Positions 1 through 7,010 of a stretch of DNA of 64,000 nt are shown in pieces. Where the stretch lies: assembly GCF_018881925.1 (NCBI RefSeq), contig NZ_JACVPL010000001.1, positions 1-64,000 on the forward strand, in the 5' to 3' direction. The notes beneath the pieces were generated by a model. The model was not told where the DNA came from, ran no database searches, and worked only from the letters and a program-made list of their open reading frames with translations. Position 1 is the first letter of the stretch, and the number at the start of each line of letters is the position of its first letter. This stretch comes from Polynucleobacter sp. Latsch14-2. GTDB taxonomy: Bacteria > Pseudomonadota > Gammaproteobacteria > Burkholderiales > Burkholderiaceae. Both the position numbers and the translations under genes were made by a program.

Positions 1-112
1 TGGTCGACTTATGCCGATCCATCAGTTGGGCTATTTGAGTTTGGGTTTTTCCGTCTTTCATGAGGATATAAATCTGATATCGTTCAGTTTGGCTAAGGTG
101 TTGATAGGTCAT
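1..112 (-). CDS. IS30-family transposase, N-terminal fragment (runs off window)
   Basis: On the minus strand an ATG at 112 opens a frame that stays open to the window edge. It starts MTYQHLSQTERYQIYILMKD, followed by a helix-turn-helix-like stretch ending RHKST. This is the typical start of IS30-family transposases, which open with a Tyr/Leu-rich segment and an HTH reading as an iteration of 'I A x L' and 'K/P S T I'. Only 37 codons are visible, so the DDE catalytic core lies outside the window and completeness cannot be judged. Confidence 0.8.
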   Translation of the reverse strand, partial: MTYQHLSQTERYQIYILMKDGKTQTQIAQLMDRHKST

Positions 113-212
113 GGCTACTTTGACTTGGAGGTCTAGAAGCTTTGGATACTAAAACATCCTTAGCCTCCTTACCTAGTTGTTCAAAGTTGCACTTCGTGGT
201 TGAATCCACCTC
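1..212 (-). mobile_element. IS30-like insertion sequence, one end
   Basis: The sequence between the transposase start and the interrupted gene (about 178-212) contains GTTGCACTTCGTGGTTGAAT. This resembles the terminal inverted repeats of IS30 elements, which carry a GTTGCACTT core next to a TTGAA half. The coding frame of the neighbouring gene changes from family-like to unrelated sequence at about 210, which marks the insertion point to within a few bases. The other end and any target duplication are outside the window. Confidence 0.6.
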
Positions 213-631
213 TTATTAACGTTAGCAGTACGCAAAACAATGCTGTACGCACTTACACGTCGTCTGTCTGCGCCAAACACGCATTTAACAATTTTGTGTA
301 GTGTGTGTGACTTTTTATTAACAGCTACGTTATGAAGCGTCATATAGTCGTCTAACTGTGTACGTAGCGTTTTAGCATTTTCTGTAGCTTCACACATTTC
401 TTCATACTTTGCGTAGCATTTAGCCAAAATTGCGTATAACAAGTCATTGCTATTCTTAAACGCATTGTCTGCCCATACCTCTTGCTCGTTTTTAAGCAAT
501 TCAATAAAAGACAGCGAATTAGTTGTTAACATTGCTTTAGCGTTGTCGTTTGTAAACGACTCTGCGTTAGCAGTTACAACAGCGTTGTTAGCAATAGTGT
601 TTACAGCAGTAGTTACAGTAGTTTGTGTCAT
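173..631 (-). pseudogene. 5' part of an ADRRR-family protein, truncated by the IS30 element
   Basis: The 152-codon frame starts with a good ribosome site (AAAGGT, 8 nt before ATG). Its last family-like segment is IVKCVFGADRRRVSAY, followed by about 17 residues read from the IS end. The complete homologue in this window (15433-16428) has IIKTIIGADRRRASEY at the same place and continues for roughly 180 more residues, so this copy has lost its C-terminal half. Function is unknown. The protein is helical and rich in Asn/Thr/Ala at the N-terminus, with no membrane segment. It is divergent from the partner gene at 769-1500, the same arrangement as the second copy pair. Confidence 0.7.
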
Positions 632-768
632 TTTTAATACCTTTCAATTTAAGTTAGATTTATGATTAGTGTTAACAAATAAACCTCACTAACCATAAGT
701 AATACTTTACTCTTCTGCGTCACTTTTCTCACTTCAAAAGCAATTGATAACTATTTGGATGTTAATAA

Positions 769-1500
769 ATGAAGGTACATTTTTCAGCGCAGCACCCTAC
801 TTTTGGCACTAAGCACAAGCCAAAGTCACCCACATACCAACAGCGCAGTCCGTACTATTGGTGGTGGGCTTTTTTACGCCTAAATGAGGACTACATTAAG
901 TGTTGTGAATTAGGCGGTAAGGGCAAGTTGGCAGAGTTATATAAAGACTTTGGCGACGTTAGGGGTGACAGTTTTAAGCAGTGGTGGAATGACAAAGCCG
1001 TTGCGTTGTTTGCGGAAAAGCCACTGCCACAAAGCCTCACTAAGTTAACTAACAAAATAGAGTGGGACGATACGTGGGGTGATAGCGTAATGGTTGTAGC
1101 TGTGCCAATGAGTATGAGTAAACGCTATATCTACAGTAAGTTTATGGACTTAGTTAAAAAACACCACACAGCAGAAAGAGGACGTACAGCAGAGCAGTGG
1201 GCTAAAAGTACAGCCAAGTACCCCATTAACCGCAACCACACGATAGATAACTTACGCACAACGTTTACTGTGTATGAAGCGTATGTTGCTAATAGCCAGT
1301 TACCAAAAGCGGAGAAATTAACTGTGTGGCAGTTGGGCGATAAGTTGCGGATAGTTAAATCAGCAGAAAAGTCCAAATATGGGGAAGAAGGACGTACAGA
1401 AATTGAGAGGCGCAATATATTGGCTGCGTCCGTTAGCCGTTACGTTAAGCAAGCCAAACAAATCATTGCTGCTACAGCAGAGGGCAAATTCCCCGCATAA
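769..1500 (+). CDS. Unknown protein, partner of the ADRRR gene (QWW family)
   Basis: The protein has 243 residues and I recognise no family. Visible features are a Tyr/Trp-rich N-terminal motif (YYWWWAFLRLNEDY, about residues 29-42), a DSFKQWW motif near residue 70, and a C-terminal helix ending in IIAATAEGKFP. The same landmarks in the same order occur in 16580-17521 (ISFDQWW, LLIAENAARGRFP), so the two are homologues. Each is divergently paired with an ADRRR-family gene. No Shine-Dalgarno sequence precedes the ATG. Codon use is AT- and ACGT-rich and unlike the core genes, which suggests transfer. It may act with the ADRRR protein in element maintenance, but that is a guess from linkage to recombinases in the second copy. 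Confidence 0.65.
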   Translation: MKVHFSAQHPTFGTKHKPKSPTYQQRSPYYWWWAFLRLNEDYIKCCELGGKGKLAELYKDFGDVRGDSFKQWWNDKAVALFAEKPLPQSLTKLTNKIEWDDTWGDSVMVVAVPMSMSKRYIYSKFMDLVKKHHTAERGRTAEQWAKSTAKYPINRNHTIDNLRTTFTVYEAYVANSQLPKAEKLTVWQLGDKLRIVKSAEKSKYGEEGRTEIERRNILAASVSRYVKQAKQIIAATAEGKFPA

Positions 1501-1502
1501 AG

Positions 1503-1518
1503 AGTCGTTTTGAAACGT
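1503..1518. promoter_or_regulatory. Imperfect palindrome GTCGTTTTGAAACGTC
   Basis: This 16-nt imperfect inverted repeat lies just after the stop of the 769-1500 gene. It resembles the GTCGTTTTAAACGAC palindromes that recur in the downstream array. Its position about 200 bp before the tRNA is similar to the 170-190 bp between such palindromes and the class-B attachment copies at 21.7 and 28.4 kb. It could equally be a weak hairpin of the upstream transcript. Confidence 0.3.
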
Positions 1519-1688
1519 CACTTACGTAAACCAAACGTTTTGCGGCGTTTTTAACAACGTGCGGTGTGCTACGTGTACGCAAGCTACTTTTAGGCAGATT
1601 TTGGTATGGTAGTTGGGTAGTTTTAAGCACAATGACAGACAGAATTAGTCTACAGCCCGCAAATTAGGCTCTGGTTTAACAGTTTGCG

Positions 1689-1694
1689 TATAAT
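1689..1694 (+). promoter_or_regulatory. -10 box of the tRNA-Phe promoter
   Basis: A perfect TATAAT lies 15 nt upstream of the mature tRNA 5' end. The -35 region (TTAGGC around 1664) is weak. No other promoter-like sequence is closer. Confidence 0.6.
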
Positions 1695-1708
1695 AGACAG
1701 TCTTAAAT

Positions 1709-1784
1709 GGCCTGGTAGCTCAGTCGGTAGAGCAGAGGATTGAAAATCCTTGTGTCGGTGGTTCGATTCCGCCCCGGGCCACCA
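1709..1784 (+). tRNA. tRNA-Phe (anticodon GAA)
   Basis: The 76-nt gene folds into a full cloverleaf. The 7-bp acceptor stem pairs GGCCTGG with CCGGGCC. The anticodon loop TTGAAAA has GAA in the anticodon position, which reads Phe. The T-arm is GGTGG-TTCGATT-CCGCC, and the 3' CCA is encoded. It is the only intact tRNA in the window and the target site of the insertion array that follows: its last 25-60 nt are repeated downstream at least eight times. Confidence 0.97.
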
Positions 1785-1794
1785 AGAAACAAAT

Positions 1795-1825
1795 AATGCC
1801 TTGCTTTGTGCGGGGCATTTTTTTG
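1795..1825 (+). terminator. Rho-independent terminator after tRNA-Phe
   Basis: Stem AATGCC (1795-1800) pairs with GGCATT (1814-1819), followed by a run of T. Nearly the same hairpin (with flanking TTGGTC-GGCG) follows the attachment copy at 29.0 kb, while other copies are followed by a different UUCG-loop terminator. The present terminator therefore seems to have arrived with the first downstream unit. Confidence 0.8.
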
Positions 1826-1844
1826 GTCGGGCGTAAAATGGCCA

Positions 1845-2696
1845 ATGTTGTATTTTATATTGAGGTTCTTTAGCTCACTGCCATTGGCGGCCATTCAGAT
1901 GGCTGGGGCTTGTATAGGACTATTGATTTATTTGTGCTCCCCTCGGTACCGGACGCGCTTATATAAAAATCATCAGAGCGCAGCCCATTATTCGGGATTC
2001 AAATCAACCCCGTGGAGGGCGGCTGCCGAATCTGGAATGATGTTTGCTGACACATTATGGATTTGGAGGCATCCAAAATCCTCCATTGATAAAGTAACTA
2101 TTGAAAACTTGGATCAAGTTGTTGAGCTATCCAAAAATGGAAAAGGTCTAATTGTGCTTGCTTCACATTTAGGAGGCTTTGAAATAGTGCCTCGTATTTT
2201 TGCTGAACATACAAGAGCAACAGTAATGTATAGGCCAGCCCGAAAGGGGTGGGTGAATAAGTTAATGCTTAAATCTCGCCAGCATTCTCAAATGGTATTT
2301 GTTGAGGCAAACATTGGTGGAGTACGTCAAATTAAGCGTGCCTTAGTAAGGGGTGAGGTAGTTGGACTATTAGCAGACCAGGTTCCTAGTGTTGGCGATG
2401 GGGTGTGGGCTAAATTTTTTAATCAATACGCCTATACAACTTCATTTCCAATTAAATTGGCTCGCCAAGTAAATGTAGCAATCCTTTTTGTTAGCGCAGA
2501 AAGACTGGGATTGGGAAAGGGCTGGCTCATTAAGAGCCAATTGATGAATGAGGCATTTCCCGATTGTCTAGTCGATGCCTGTACACAAATGAACCGTTAT
2601 TTTGAAGAGATGATACTTTCTAAGCCATATCAATATATGTGGTCTTACAACCGCTACAAAAGACCAGCTGGAGCAGAATTGGCTCCCACAGAGTAA
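1845..2696 (+). CDS. Lipid A biosynthesis acyltransferase (LpxL/LpxM family)
   Basis: The 283-residue inner-membrane acyltransferase probably adds a secondary acyl chain to lipid A. The catalytic H-x4-[D/E] motif appears as HLGGFE (near residue 108), after an N-terminal membrane anchor (LYFILRFFSSLPLAA). A later GLLADQ segment matches the family's conserved [L/A]xDQ block. I chose the ATG at 1845 because a TTG-started extension would begin inside the tRNA terminator. A second, chromosomal family member lies at 52405-53292, so this is a horizontally acquired extra copy that could alter lipid A acylation. The stop codon directly abuts the next attachment copy at 2697. Confidence 0.85.
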   Translation: MLYFILRFFSSLPLAAIQMAGACIGLLIYLCSPRYRTRLYKNHQSAAHYSGFKSTPWRAAAESGMMFADTLWIWRHPKSSIDKVTIENLDQVVELSKNGKGLIVLASHLGGFEIVPRIFAEHTRATVMYRPARKGWVNKLMLKSRQHSQMVFVEANIGGVRQIKRALVRGEVVGLLADQVPSVGDGVWAKFFNQYAYTTSFPIKLARQVNVAILFVSAERLGLGKGWLIKSQLMNEAFPDCLVDACTQMNRYFEEMILSKPYQYMWSYNRYKRPAGAELAPTE

Positions 2697-2741
2697 GGCA
2701 TCCTAGGCCCCGGTCGATTCCGCCCCGGGCCACCAAGAAAC
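2697..2741 (+). repeat. tRNA-Phe 3'-end copy 2 (class A attachment site)
   Basis: GGCATCCTAGGCCCCGG joins TCGATTCC and the rest of the tRNA 3' end through CCACCAAGAAAC. The right half is identical to the tRNA, while the left half matches the left halves of copies 3, 5, 6 and 8 and not the tRNA. This is the structure expected of attR after site-specific integration into the T-loop. Confidence 0.85.
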
Positions 2742-2744
2742 ACC

Positions 2745-2769
2745 AAAACCACCTTCGGGTGGTTTTTTT
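2745..2769 (+). terminator. UUCG-loop terminator after copy 2
   Basis: Stem AAAACCACC (2745-2753), tetraloop TTCG and stem GGTGGTTTT (2758-2766) are followed by T residues. The same terminator follows copies at 23.1, 28.5 and 29.7 kb, and decayed versions follow those at 30.1, 32.2 and 33.1 kb. Confidence 0.85.
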
Positions 2770-2821
2770 CGGGCTTGGCTGGTGTAGATGCCATTGGCCT
2801 TAGAGATTTCCATCTAGAATC

Positions 2822-2882
2822 GTCCTTTAAAAGGACAAACCAAGTAGACATCCCTTTGTCAGTCGATATCATATAAAACGAC
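2822..2882. promoter_or_regulatory. Palindrome pair near the left end of unit 2
   Basis: GTCCTTTAAAAGGAC (2822-2836) is a 7-bp inverted repeat around one base. It is followed by GACATCC (2847-2853) and a degenerate second palindrome, GTCGAT...AACGAC (2862-2882). The same order (palindrome, GACATCC, second palindrome) occurs at 21812-21873 and 23806-23867. It lies upstream of the cation transporter, so it could be an operator, or a recombination accessory site of the unit. Confidence 0.5.
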
Positions 2883-2912
2883 AAGGCTGCTTTCAGTTAC
2901 ATTAGTAAATAC

Positions 2913-3740
2913 ATGGGAACCAATCAAAAATCTTCTATAACTAAAACCACATTCATCGTGCCGGCCATGGACTGCCCATCGGAAGAGCAGATGATTCGCA
3001 TGTCATTGGGTTCATTGTCAATACGCACAATGGAATTTGATATTTCTAATCGTAAATTAGTCATTTGCCATAGCGAAGAGCCTAATGCGGTTCTTGATAA
3101 ATTAGTTCCTTTGGGTTTTGGAGCAAAGATTGAAAGCAACCAAGTATTAGAAGACTTTGAAATTAAGCCAATTCAATTAGATCCTGACAAAGATGCTCAA
3201 GAGCGAAAAGTCTTAATTTGGCTCTTGGCATTAAACGGATTGATGTTCTTTGTTGAGATCGTTGTTGGCTGGATTGCTCAATCAGCAGGGCTTATTGCTG
3301 ATGCTTTGGATATGTTTGCCGATGCAGCAGTCTATATTGTGGCCTTATATGCTGTTGGTAAAGCCGCACAGCATAAGCTCAAAGCCGCTAAGTTGGCTGG
3401 CGTTGTTGAATTATTTTTAGCCGCTCTTGCTCTTTGGCGAACGGGCTATCAAATCTATATTGGTGCGATGCCTGAAGCCAATGCCATGATTTGGGTTTCA
3501 TTGCTTGCTTTGGTGGTTAATGTCACTTGTCTATATCTAATATATAAACGCAAGAATGATGGCGCTCATATGCGAGCTGGTTTTATTTTTTCAGCCAATG
3601 ATGTCTTGGCTAATCTAGGCGTCATTGTTGCTGGAGTATTGGTTGCTTGGCTTAATAACCCCACCCCCGATTGGATTATTGGTTTAGCAATTGGTTTCTT
3701 GGTATTAAGTGGTGCTATTCGGATATTGCGACTGAAGTAG
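2913..3740 (+). CDS. Cation diffusion facilitator-like transporter with N-terminal HMA domain
   Basis: The protein has 275 residues. About 1-75 form a heavy-metal-associated-like ferredoxin fold (TFIVPAMDCPSEEQMIRMSL), in which the usual GMTCxxC is reduced to a single Cys as MDCPSEE. Residues about 95-275 form six hydrophobic helices of the CDF family, with the metal-site signature DALDMFAD in helix 2 and SANDVLANLG in helix 5. It probably exports a divalent or related metal ion across the inner membrane. It is the only gene of its unit, with the palindrome pair upstream and the next attachment copy 5 bp after the stop. Substrate cannot be told from sequence. Confidence 0.8.
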   Translation: MGTNQKSSITKTTFIVPAMDCPSEEQMIRMSLGSLSIRTMEFDISNRKLVICHSEEPNAVLDKLVPLGFGAKIESNQVLEDFEIKPIQLDPDKDAQERKVLIWLLALNGLMFFVEIVVGWIAQSAGLIADALDMFADAAVYIVALYAVGKAAQHKLKAAKLAGVVELFLAALALWRTGYQIYIGAMPEANAMIWVSLLALVVNVTCLYLIYKRKNDGAHMRAGFIFSANDVLANLGVIVAGVLVAWLNNPTPDWIIGLAIGFLVLSGAIRILRLK

Positions 3741-3745
3741 AGTTG

Positions 3746-3787
3746 GGCATCCTCGGCCCTGGTTCGATTCCGCCCCGGGCCACCAAG
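3746..3787 (+). repeat. tRNA-Phe 3'-end copy 3 (class A attachment site)
   Basis: GGCATCCTCGGCCCTGG is fused to TTCGATTCC and the acceptor-stem end with CCACCAAG. It closes the cation transporter unit and opens the 17.9 kb island. Here the downstream AAGATTC departs from the AAGAAAC seen after most copies. Confidence 0.85.
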
Positions 3788-3794
3788 ATTCAAA

Positions 3795-3960
3795 AGGTAC
3801 GTACCGGACACATGCTTTACGTCCGGTACCGACCACATGGTTTACACCTCCAGTAAGCCATCTTCGTACTTTCATTCCACGGCATAGTAAGGTCCCTCCT
3901 ATGCCAAAAACTGTAAAGTATGTGTCCGGTATAAAGTGTTAACTATGTGTCGAGTCGTAC
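3795..3960. mobile_element. Short insertion-sequence remnant or MITE with IS21-like repeated ends
   Basis: ACCGGACACATGCTTTAC (3803-3820) is matched, inverted and with one mismatch, by GTAAAGTATGTGTCCGGT (3913-3930). Each side also carries a second, more degenerate copy of the same repeat (ACCGACCACATGGTTTAC near 3829 and GTTAACTATGTGTCGAGT near 3938). Multiple terminal repeats of this kind are typical of IS21-type ends. About 165 bp separate the outer limits and no transposase fits inside. It sits in the left end of the island and splits it from its terminator. Confidence 0.6.
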
Positions 3961-3995
3961 ACTCCGAACACGAGATGTGGCTCATCGATATATTC

Positions 3996-4020
3996 ATCGA
4001 CATGTTTGTCGATTATTTTT
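3996..4020 (+). terminator. Terminator at the left end of the island
   Basis: Stem ATCGACA (3996-4002) pairs with TGTCGAT (4007-4013), followed by TATTTTTTTT. It would stop transcription coming from the tRNA side. Its distance from the attachment copy is explained by the 165 bp remnant in between. Confidence 0.65.
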
Positions 4021-4048
4021 TTTGTTTTTTCAGTAATCATTTAATTTT

Positions 4049-4444
4049 CTATTCACCGCTTAATGGAGCAAAGCCAACTAAAAGACTCATGCCCGATGGT
4101 GCGCCAACTACGGACTCAACAACAAGGCTATCAGGAAAGTCTAGCTCCGTAATCATGTCATCAATGTCTAGTGATTCTTCTTCTCTAGGTTTGTAATAGC
4201 AGATCATGACCAATGATCCATCAATCTCTATCCCATAACCCTTTTGCTTTAATTGTTCCTGAACCCTATCTGATAAAAACTCATATCCTTCGGAGTGGGC
4301 AATAAATAAGGTGTGCTGACAGGGATTAATTGTGGATTCTTCTAATGCTTCTTCAGAAGGGATGACAAGTTGACCGCAAAATCCACAGCAGATTGGGAGA
4401 TGGTAAAAAGCTGAGCGAGTATGAAATTGCATTTTATTTTTCAT
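4049..4444 (-). CDS. Hypothetical cytoplasmic protein with a CCGFCG motif
   Basis: The 131-residue protein matches no family I recognise. CCGFCGQ near residue 20 and a later NPCQHTLFIAHSEG suggest a metal-binding or zinc-ribbon-like N-terminal part. The rest is acidic, with no signal peptide or membrane segment. It starts 6 bp after the stop of the WYL regulator on the same strand, so the two are probably co-transcribed and it may be regulated with, or act with, that regulator. Confidence 0.6.
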   Translation of the reverse strand: MKNKMQFHTRSAFYHLPICCGFCGQLVIPSEEALEESTINPCQHTLFIAHSEGYEFLSDRVQEQLKQKGYGIEIDGSLVMICYYKPREEESLDIDDMITELDFPDSLVVESVVGAPSGMSLLVGFAPLSGE

Positions 4445-4450
4445 GGAAGC

Positions 4451-5422
4451 CTATTGGTAGTTTGATAAGGATTTTTTTAATTCATCTTTGACTCTTTTTC
4501 GAAGGCTCGCTGGAGCCATTATTTCGACTTCAGATCCATGCTTGAGAATCTCCATCACTAATTCAGGATCTTGGTTGTAGTCAAACTCTAAGATGTAATA
4601 GCCATCTTTGTCAAAACTACTAATTTGTTGTCCATGCCAAGTCTCCCCTGCTACCCAGCGTGCTCGCTCAGGTGTAAAGCGTAATTTAGCTCTTTGTGTG
4701 GCTTTGCCTGAAAATATTCCGTAACTCTCAGCAAAATTCTCATGGAGATCTTTTTCGGATGTTTCTTCAGCCTTCTTGTTAAGTAGTTCGGCTTTTCGAA
4801 TCCCATCAATTGCAAAGCTTCTTAATCCCTTCCGCATATGGCAATAAGCATCTAAGTACCAGTTATCACGATAAAAAATTAAACGCTGTGGAGAAACTTC
4901 TCGACTAGTTGTTTCATTTGCGCCTTTTGAATAGTACTCAATTTGTAATCGTTGGCGCTTAAGTAGGGCGTTACCAACTTCTTCAAAGTTTTCTAAAGAA
5001 TTCTTACGGGCTGACATTCCAAAGACTTTGATTCGCTTACGTAGTTCTTTTGCCGATACTTCGGACTGCCCCAAGATGCCATCAATAATTTCGACTAAGG
5101 GGTCTATGTGAGAGCTAATTAAGCCTCCTTGATCCAAGTTATCCAGGAGATGTTGCATGAGAACTAGGGCAGTGGCTTCTTTTTCGGAAAACCAAAGCCC
5201 AGGGAGCTCGATCTTCTCTCCAGCATTGGGCTTATCAAAGCGATAGCCACCTTCAGCACGGTCAAATACGATAGAGGCATTCATGCGATCTCGGAGGTAC
5301 TCTAAATCACGCTTAAAGGTCGCTTTAGAGATTTCAAGCTCATACAGAAACTCTTGGATTGGGACGCATTTACGTGCCTGAATCATGTATTTGATGCGAT
5401 GGAGCCGCTCTAGGTCGCTCAT
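4451..5422 (-). CDS. WYL-domain transcriptional regulator
   Basis: The 323-residue protein has the standard three parts: an N-terminal winged helix (about residues 5-60, with ATFKRDLEYLRDRM as recognition region), a WYL domain (about 140-215, containing LIFYRDNWYLDAYCHMRKGL) and a C-terminal WCX-type extension. WYL proteins sense nucleotides or nucleic-acid ligands, and relatives such as BrxR/CapW often control phage-defence loci. A GAGGAA ribosome site precedes the ATG. A perfect 11-bp inverted repeat in the divergent promoter region (5467-5493) is a likely operator, so autoregulation and control of 5530-6041 are plausible. Confidence 0.88.
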   Translation of the reverse strand: MSDLERLHRIKYMIQARKCVPIQEFLYELEISKATFKRDLEYLRDRMNASIVFDRAEGGYRFDKPNAGEKIELPGLWFSEKEATALVLMQHLLDNLDQGGLISSHIDPLVEIIDGILGQSEVSAKELRKRIKVFGMSARKNSLENFEEVGNALLKRQRLQIEYYSKGANETTSREVSPQRLIFYRDNWYLDAYCHMRKGLRSFAIDGIRKAELLNKKAEETSEKDLHENFAESYGIFSGKATQRAKLRFTPERARWVAGETWHGQQISSFDKDGYYILEFDYNQDPELVMEILKHGSEVEIMAPASLRKRVKDELKKSLSNYQ

Positions 5423-5466
5423 TGCTTATTCCTCGAAATAATCACTATTTCTATAACTATAGGCCA

Positions 5467-5493
5467 TTACTAGCTCATTTTGTGAGCTAGTAA
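5467..5493. promoter_or_regulatory. Perfect inverted repeat, probable WYL-regulator operator
   Basis: TTACTAGCTCA (5467-5477) and TGAGCTAGTAA (5483-5493) flank a 5-nt spacer, exactly between the divergent regulator and small-gene starts. The lack of a T-run on either side and its intergenic location favour an operator over a terminator. Confidence 0.6.
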
Positions 5494-5529
5494 CTAATTA
5501 ATCTGACTACAACTTGAAAGGGGTGTGAA

Positions 5530-5718
5530 ATGATCAAATTAATAGGGCTTTTCTTTATGTTCTTGAGTTGGATGGCTCAGTCTGCTGGCGGCTTTGACAT
5601 TAAGTTATGTCTTGGGTTCTTATTTGGTTTATTTTTGGTATGCAGCCAAGGGTTGTTTGGTCATCTAATGTTTTTGGAAAGAGAAAAAGCTAGAGCTCAC
5701 TATAGGAGGAGAAGATGA
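5530..5718 (+). CDS. Small membrane protein
   Basis: The 62-residue protein has two hydrophobic segments (about 2-18 and 27-47) and a basic tail (REKARAHYRRRR), which predicts a two-helix inner-membrane protein with a cytoplasmic C-terminus. AAAGGGG precedes the ATG at a suitable distance. Its end overlaps the next ATG by four bases, indicating translational coupling. Function unknown. Confidence 0.6.
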   Translation: MIKLIGLFFMFLSWMAQSAGGFDIKLCLGFLFGLFLVCSQGLFGHLMFLEREKARAHYRRRR

Positions 5719-6041
5719 CAAAACTCAACTGTGCGGTTGGAGATATCGCAATAACAGTCAATTGCCACAATCCTGAAAACCATGGAAATATTGTGTCAGT
5801 TAAATCCGCATATGGAATGCAGGGTTGGGGTAAGGGCGAACCAGAATTTACTTGGGAATGTGAAATTCTTTCAAGCGGGTGGCTTGTCTATGACATCGAT
5901 GGATACATCACTACATCAAAGGAGGGGCTTATTCCCGATCATTGTTTAAGACCCATCACCCCGCCAAAAAATTATTTAATGGATCAGTTAGCCAAAAGTG
6001 AACAAATGAATATTGATTTATATGAAACCGAAACCATTTAA
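5715..6041 (+). CDS. Hypothetical protein, coupled to the small membrane protein
   Basis: The 108-residue protein has no membrane segment. The N-terminal part (VGDIAITVNCHNPENHGNIV) looks like a small beta barrel. The GQ-rich middle (GMQGWGKGEPEFTWECE) and a closing GLIPDHCLRPI segment resemble short SH3-like proteins found near accessory genes, but I cannot name a family. An AGGAGGAGA ribosome site lies inside the preceding gene. Confidence 0.6.
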   Translation: MTKLNCAVGDIAITVNCHNPENHGNIVSVKSAYGMQGWGKGEPEFTWECEILSSGWLVYDIDGYITTSKEGLIPDHCLRPITPPKNYLMDQLAKSEQMNIDLYETETI

Positions 6042-6042
6042 G

Positions 6043-6468
6043 TTAAGAATGAGGTGCTATAAGCCAATTGGTAATAGCGTTAATTTCGCGAATATTGATG
6101 CCGGTATTAGAGTTACAGCGAATTAATTGAGGGCATGTTGAAGGAAACTCCCAATAAGAGTCATCCAGCGCCCTCCAATCAGCAATATCTTTTTGGGTGG
6201 CTAAGTAATTAACAATTTCGTTGTAGCGTGGGTGCTTGCCCATTACAGCAGGCCCAGTCACATCAACAATCTTTTTGGAAATCTCGCTAGGCAACTTTTC
6301 CTTTAGTTCTTTCATGGAGTGCGTAAAGCGCCAGGAGGATGAAATAACGATAGGTATATCTATATCGTATAGAGCCATCGATAAAAGGGACGCTTTAGAA
6401 AACAAAGGATCTGTACCAAGACTTGATGGGTGCAAGACACCATCAAAATCAAGAAATAGTATTTTCAT
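6043..6468 (-). CDS. HAD-fold hydrolase-like protein
   Basis: The 141-residue protein opens with MKILFLDFDGVLHP, the HAD motif I with both catalytic aspartates. SSSWR near residue 45 supplies motif II, and RALDDSYWEF near 100 resembles motif IV. Length and the HP after motif I fit the small HAD domain found in RNA-repair-associated and island proteins. The likely reaction is phosphate removal, with substrate unknown. Its stop faces the stop of 5715-6041 one base away. Confidence 0.75.
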   Translation of the reverse strand: MKILFLDFDGVLHPSSLGTDPLFSKASLLSMALYDIDIPIVISSSWRFTHSMKELKEKLPSEISKKIVDVTGPAVMGKHPRYNEIVNYLATQKDIADWRALDDSYWEFPSTCPQLIRCNSNTGINIREINAITNWLIAPHS

Positions 6469-6473
6469 ATGCC

Positions 6474-7010
6474 TTAGATGTTATTCATAAAGCTACTTCT
6501 AACGTATTGAGAATCAGTAGATAAATTAGATAATTCACAGACTTTATGAATTTTGCTAAAACCAATTGATCGAGCATTAACGCGGATAGGTGTAGAGGTG
6601 GGTTCAATTGGTTCGTCAATTAGAGATCCTTTAGCAAAGTGCTCGCTCAATAGATACATCTTAGTGACAGTAACAGTTTGATTAAAGCAGTCTATAGTTT
6701 CATAAGATACTTGGGATTTATAGCTGATACTTTTATCGCTGTCGTCATCAAACTGGGGCTTAAAGTAATTTCTCATTGTTACTATGTCTATTGTCGAGTC
6801 TAAATTTTTTTCTATTTTTTTAGGTTCAATATATTCAGAAAAGTTATCTGAATAGGCTACTTTTTGCCACGCGCCAGAAAACAAGTTGGGCTTTTTAACG
6901 TAGACCAAATCTGGATCTGACGGATCGATAACTTGAAGTGCCAAATACCCTGCAAGGGGAGTTATTAAGATTGTGGCTAAGGTAATGTATAGCGTTTTCT
7001 TCACAATCAA
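6474..7010 (-). CDS. Exported protein, surface-adhesin E-like
   Basis: The 178-residue protein has one N-terminal hydrophobic segment (about residues 5-26), then a W-x-K-V-A-Y-S-D start and a SYETIDCFNQTVTV segment. It ends in a CEL cysteine that could pair with the IDC cysteine. This pattern is seen in the 'surface-adhesin protein E' family of periplasmic proteins. Its start overlaps the end of the upstream gene by four bases (ATGA). Function unknown beyond probable envelope location. Confidence 0.55.
   Translation of the reverse strand: MIVKKTLYITLATILITPLAGYLALQVIDPSDPDLVYVKKPNLFSGAWQKVAYSDNFSEYIEPKKIEKNLDSTIDIVTMRNYFKPQFDDDSDKSISYKSQVSYETIDCFNQTVTVTKMYLLSEHFAKGSLIDEPIEPTSTPIRVNARSIGFSKIHKVCELSNLSTDSQYVRSSFMNNI

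Noticed and set aside
1703..1894. Open frame antisense to tRNA-Phe with the peptide [14 protein letters not shown]
   Set aside because: It reads the complement of the tRNA and its terminator; this peptide is a familiar false annotation antisense to tRNAs. The same artefact recurs at 2654-2884, 3566-3838 and 21488-21721 over the repeat copies.
3671..3856. Short frames across copy 3 and the MITE
   Set aside because: They translate tRNA repeat and inverted-repeat sequence and have no ribosome site.
3936..4196. 86-codon frame at the island's left edge
   Set aside because: It begins in the MITE end, crosses the terminator at 3996-4020 and overlaps the minus-strand gene.
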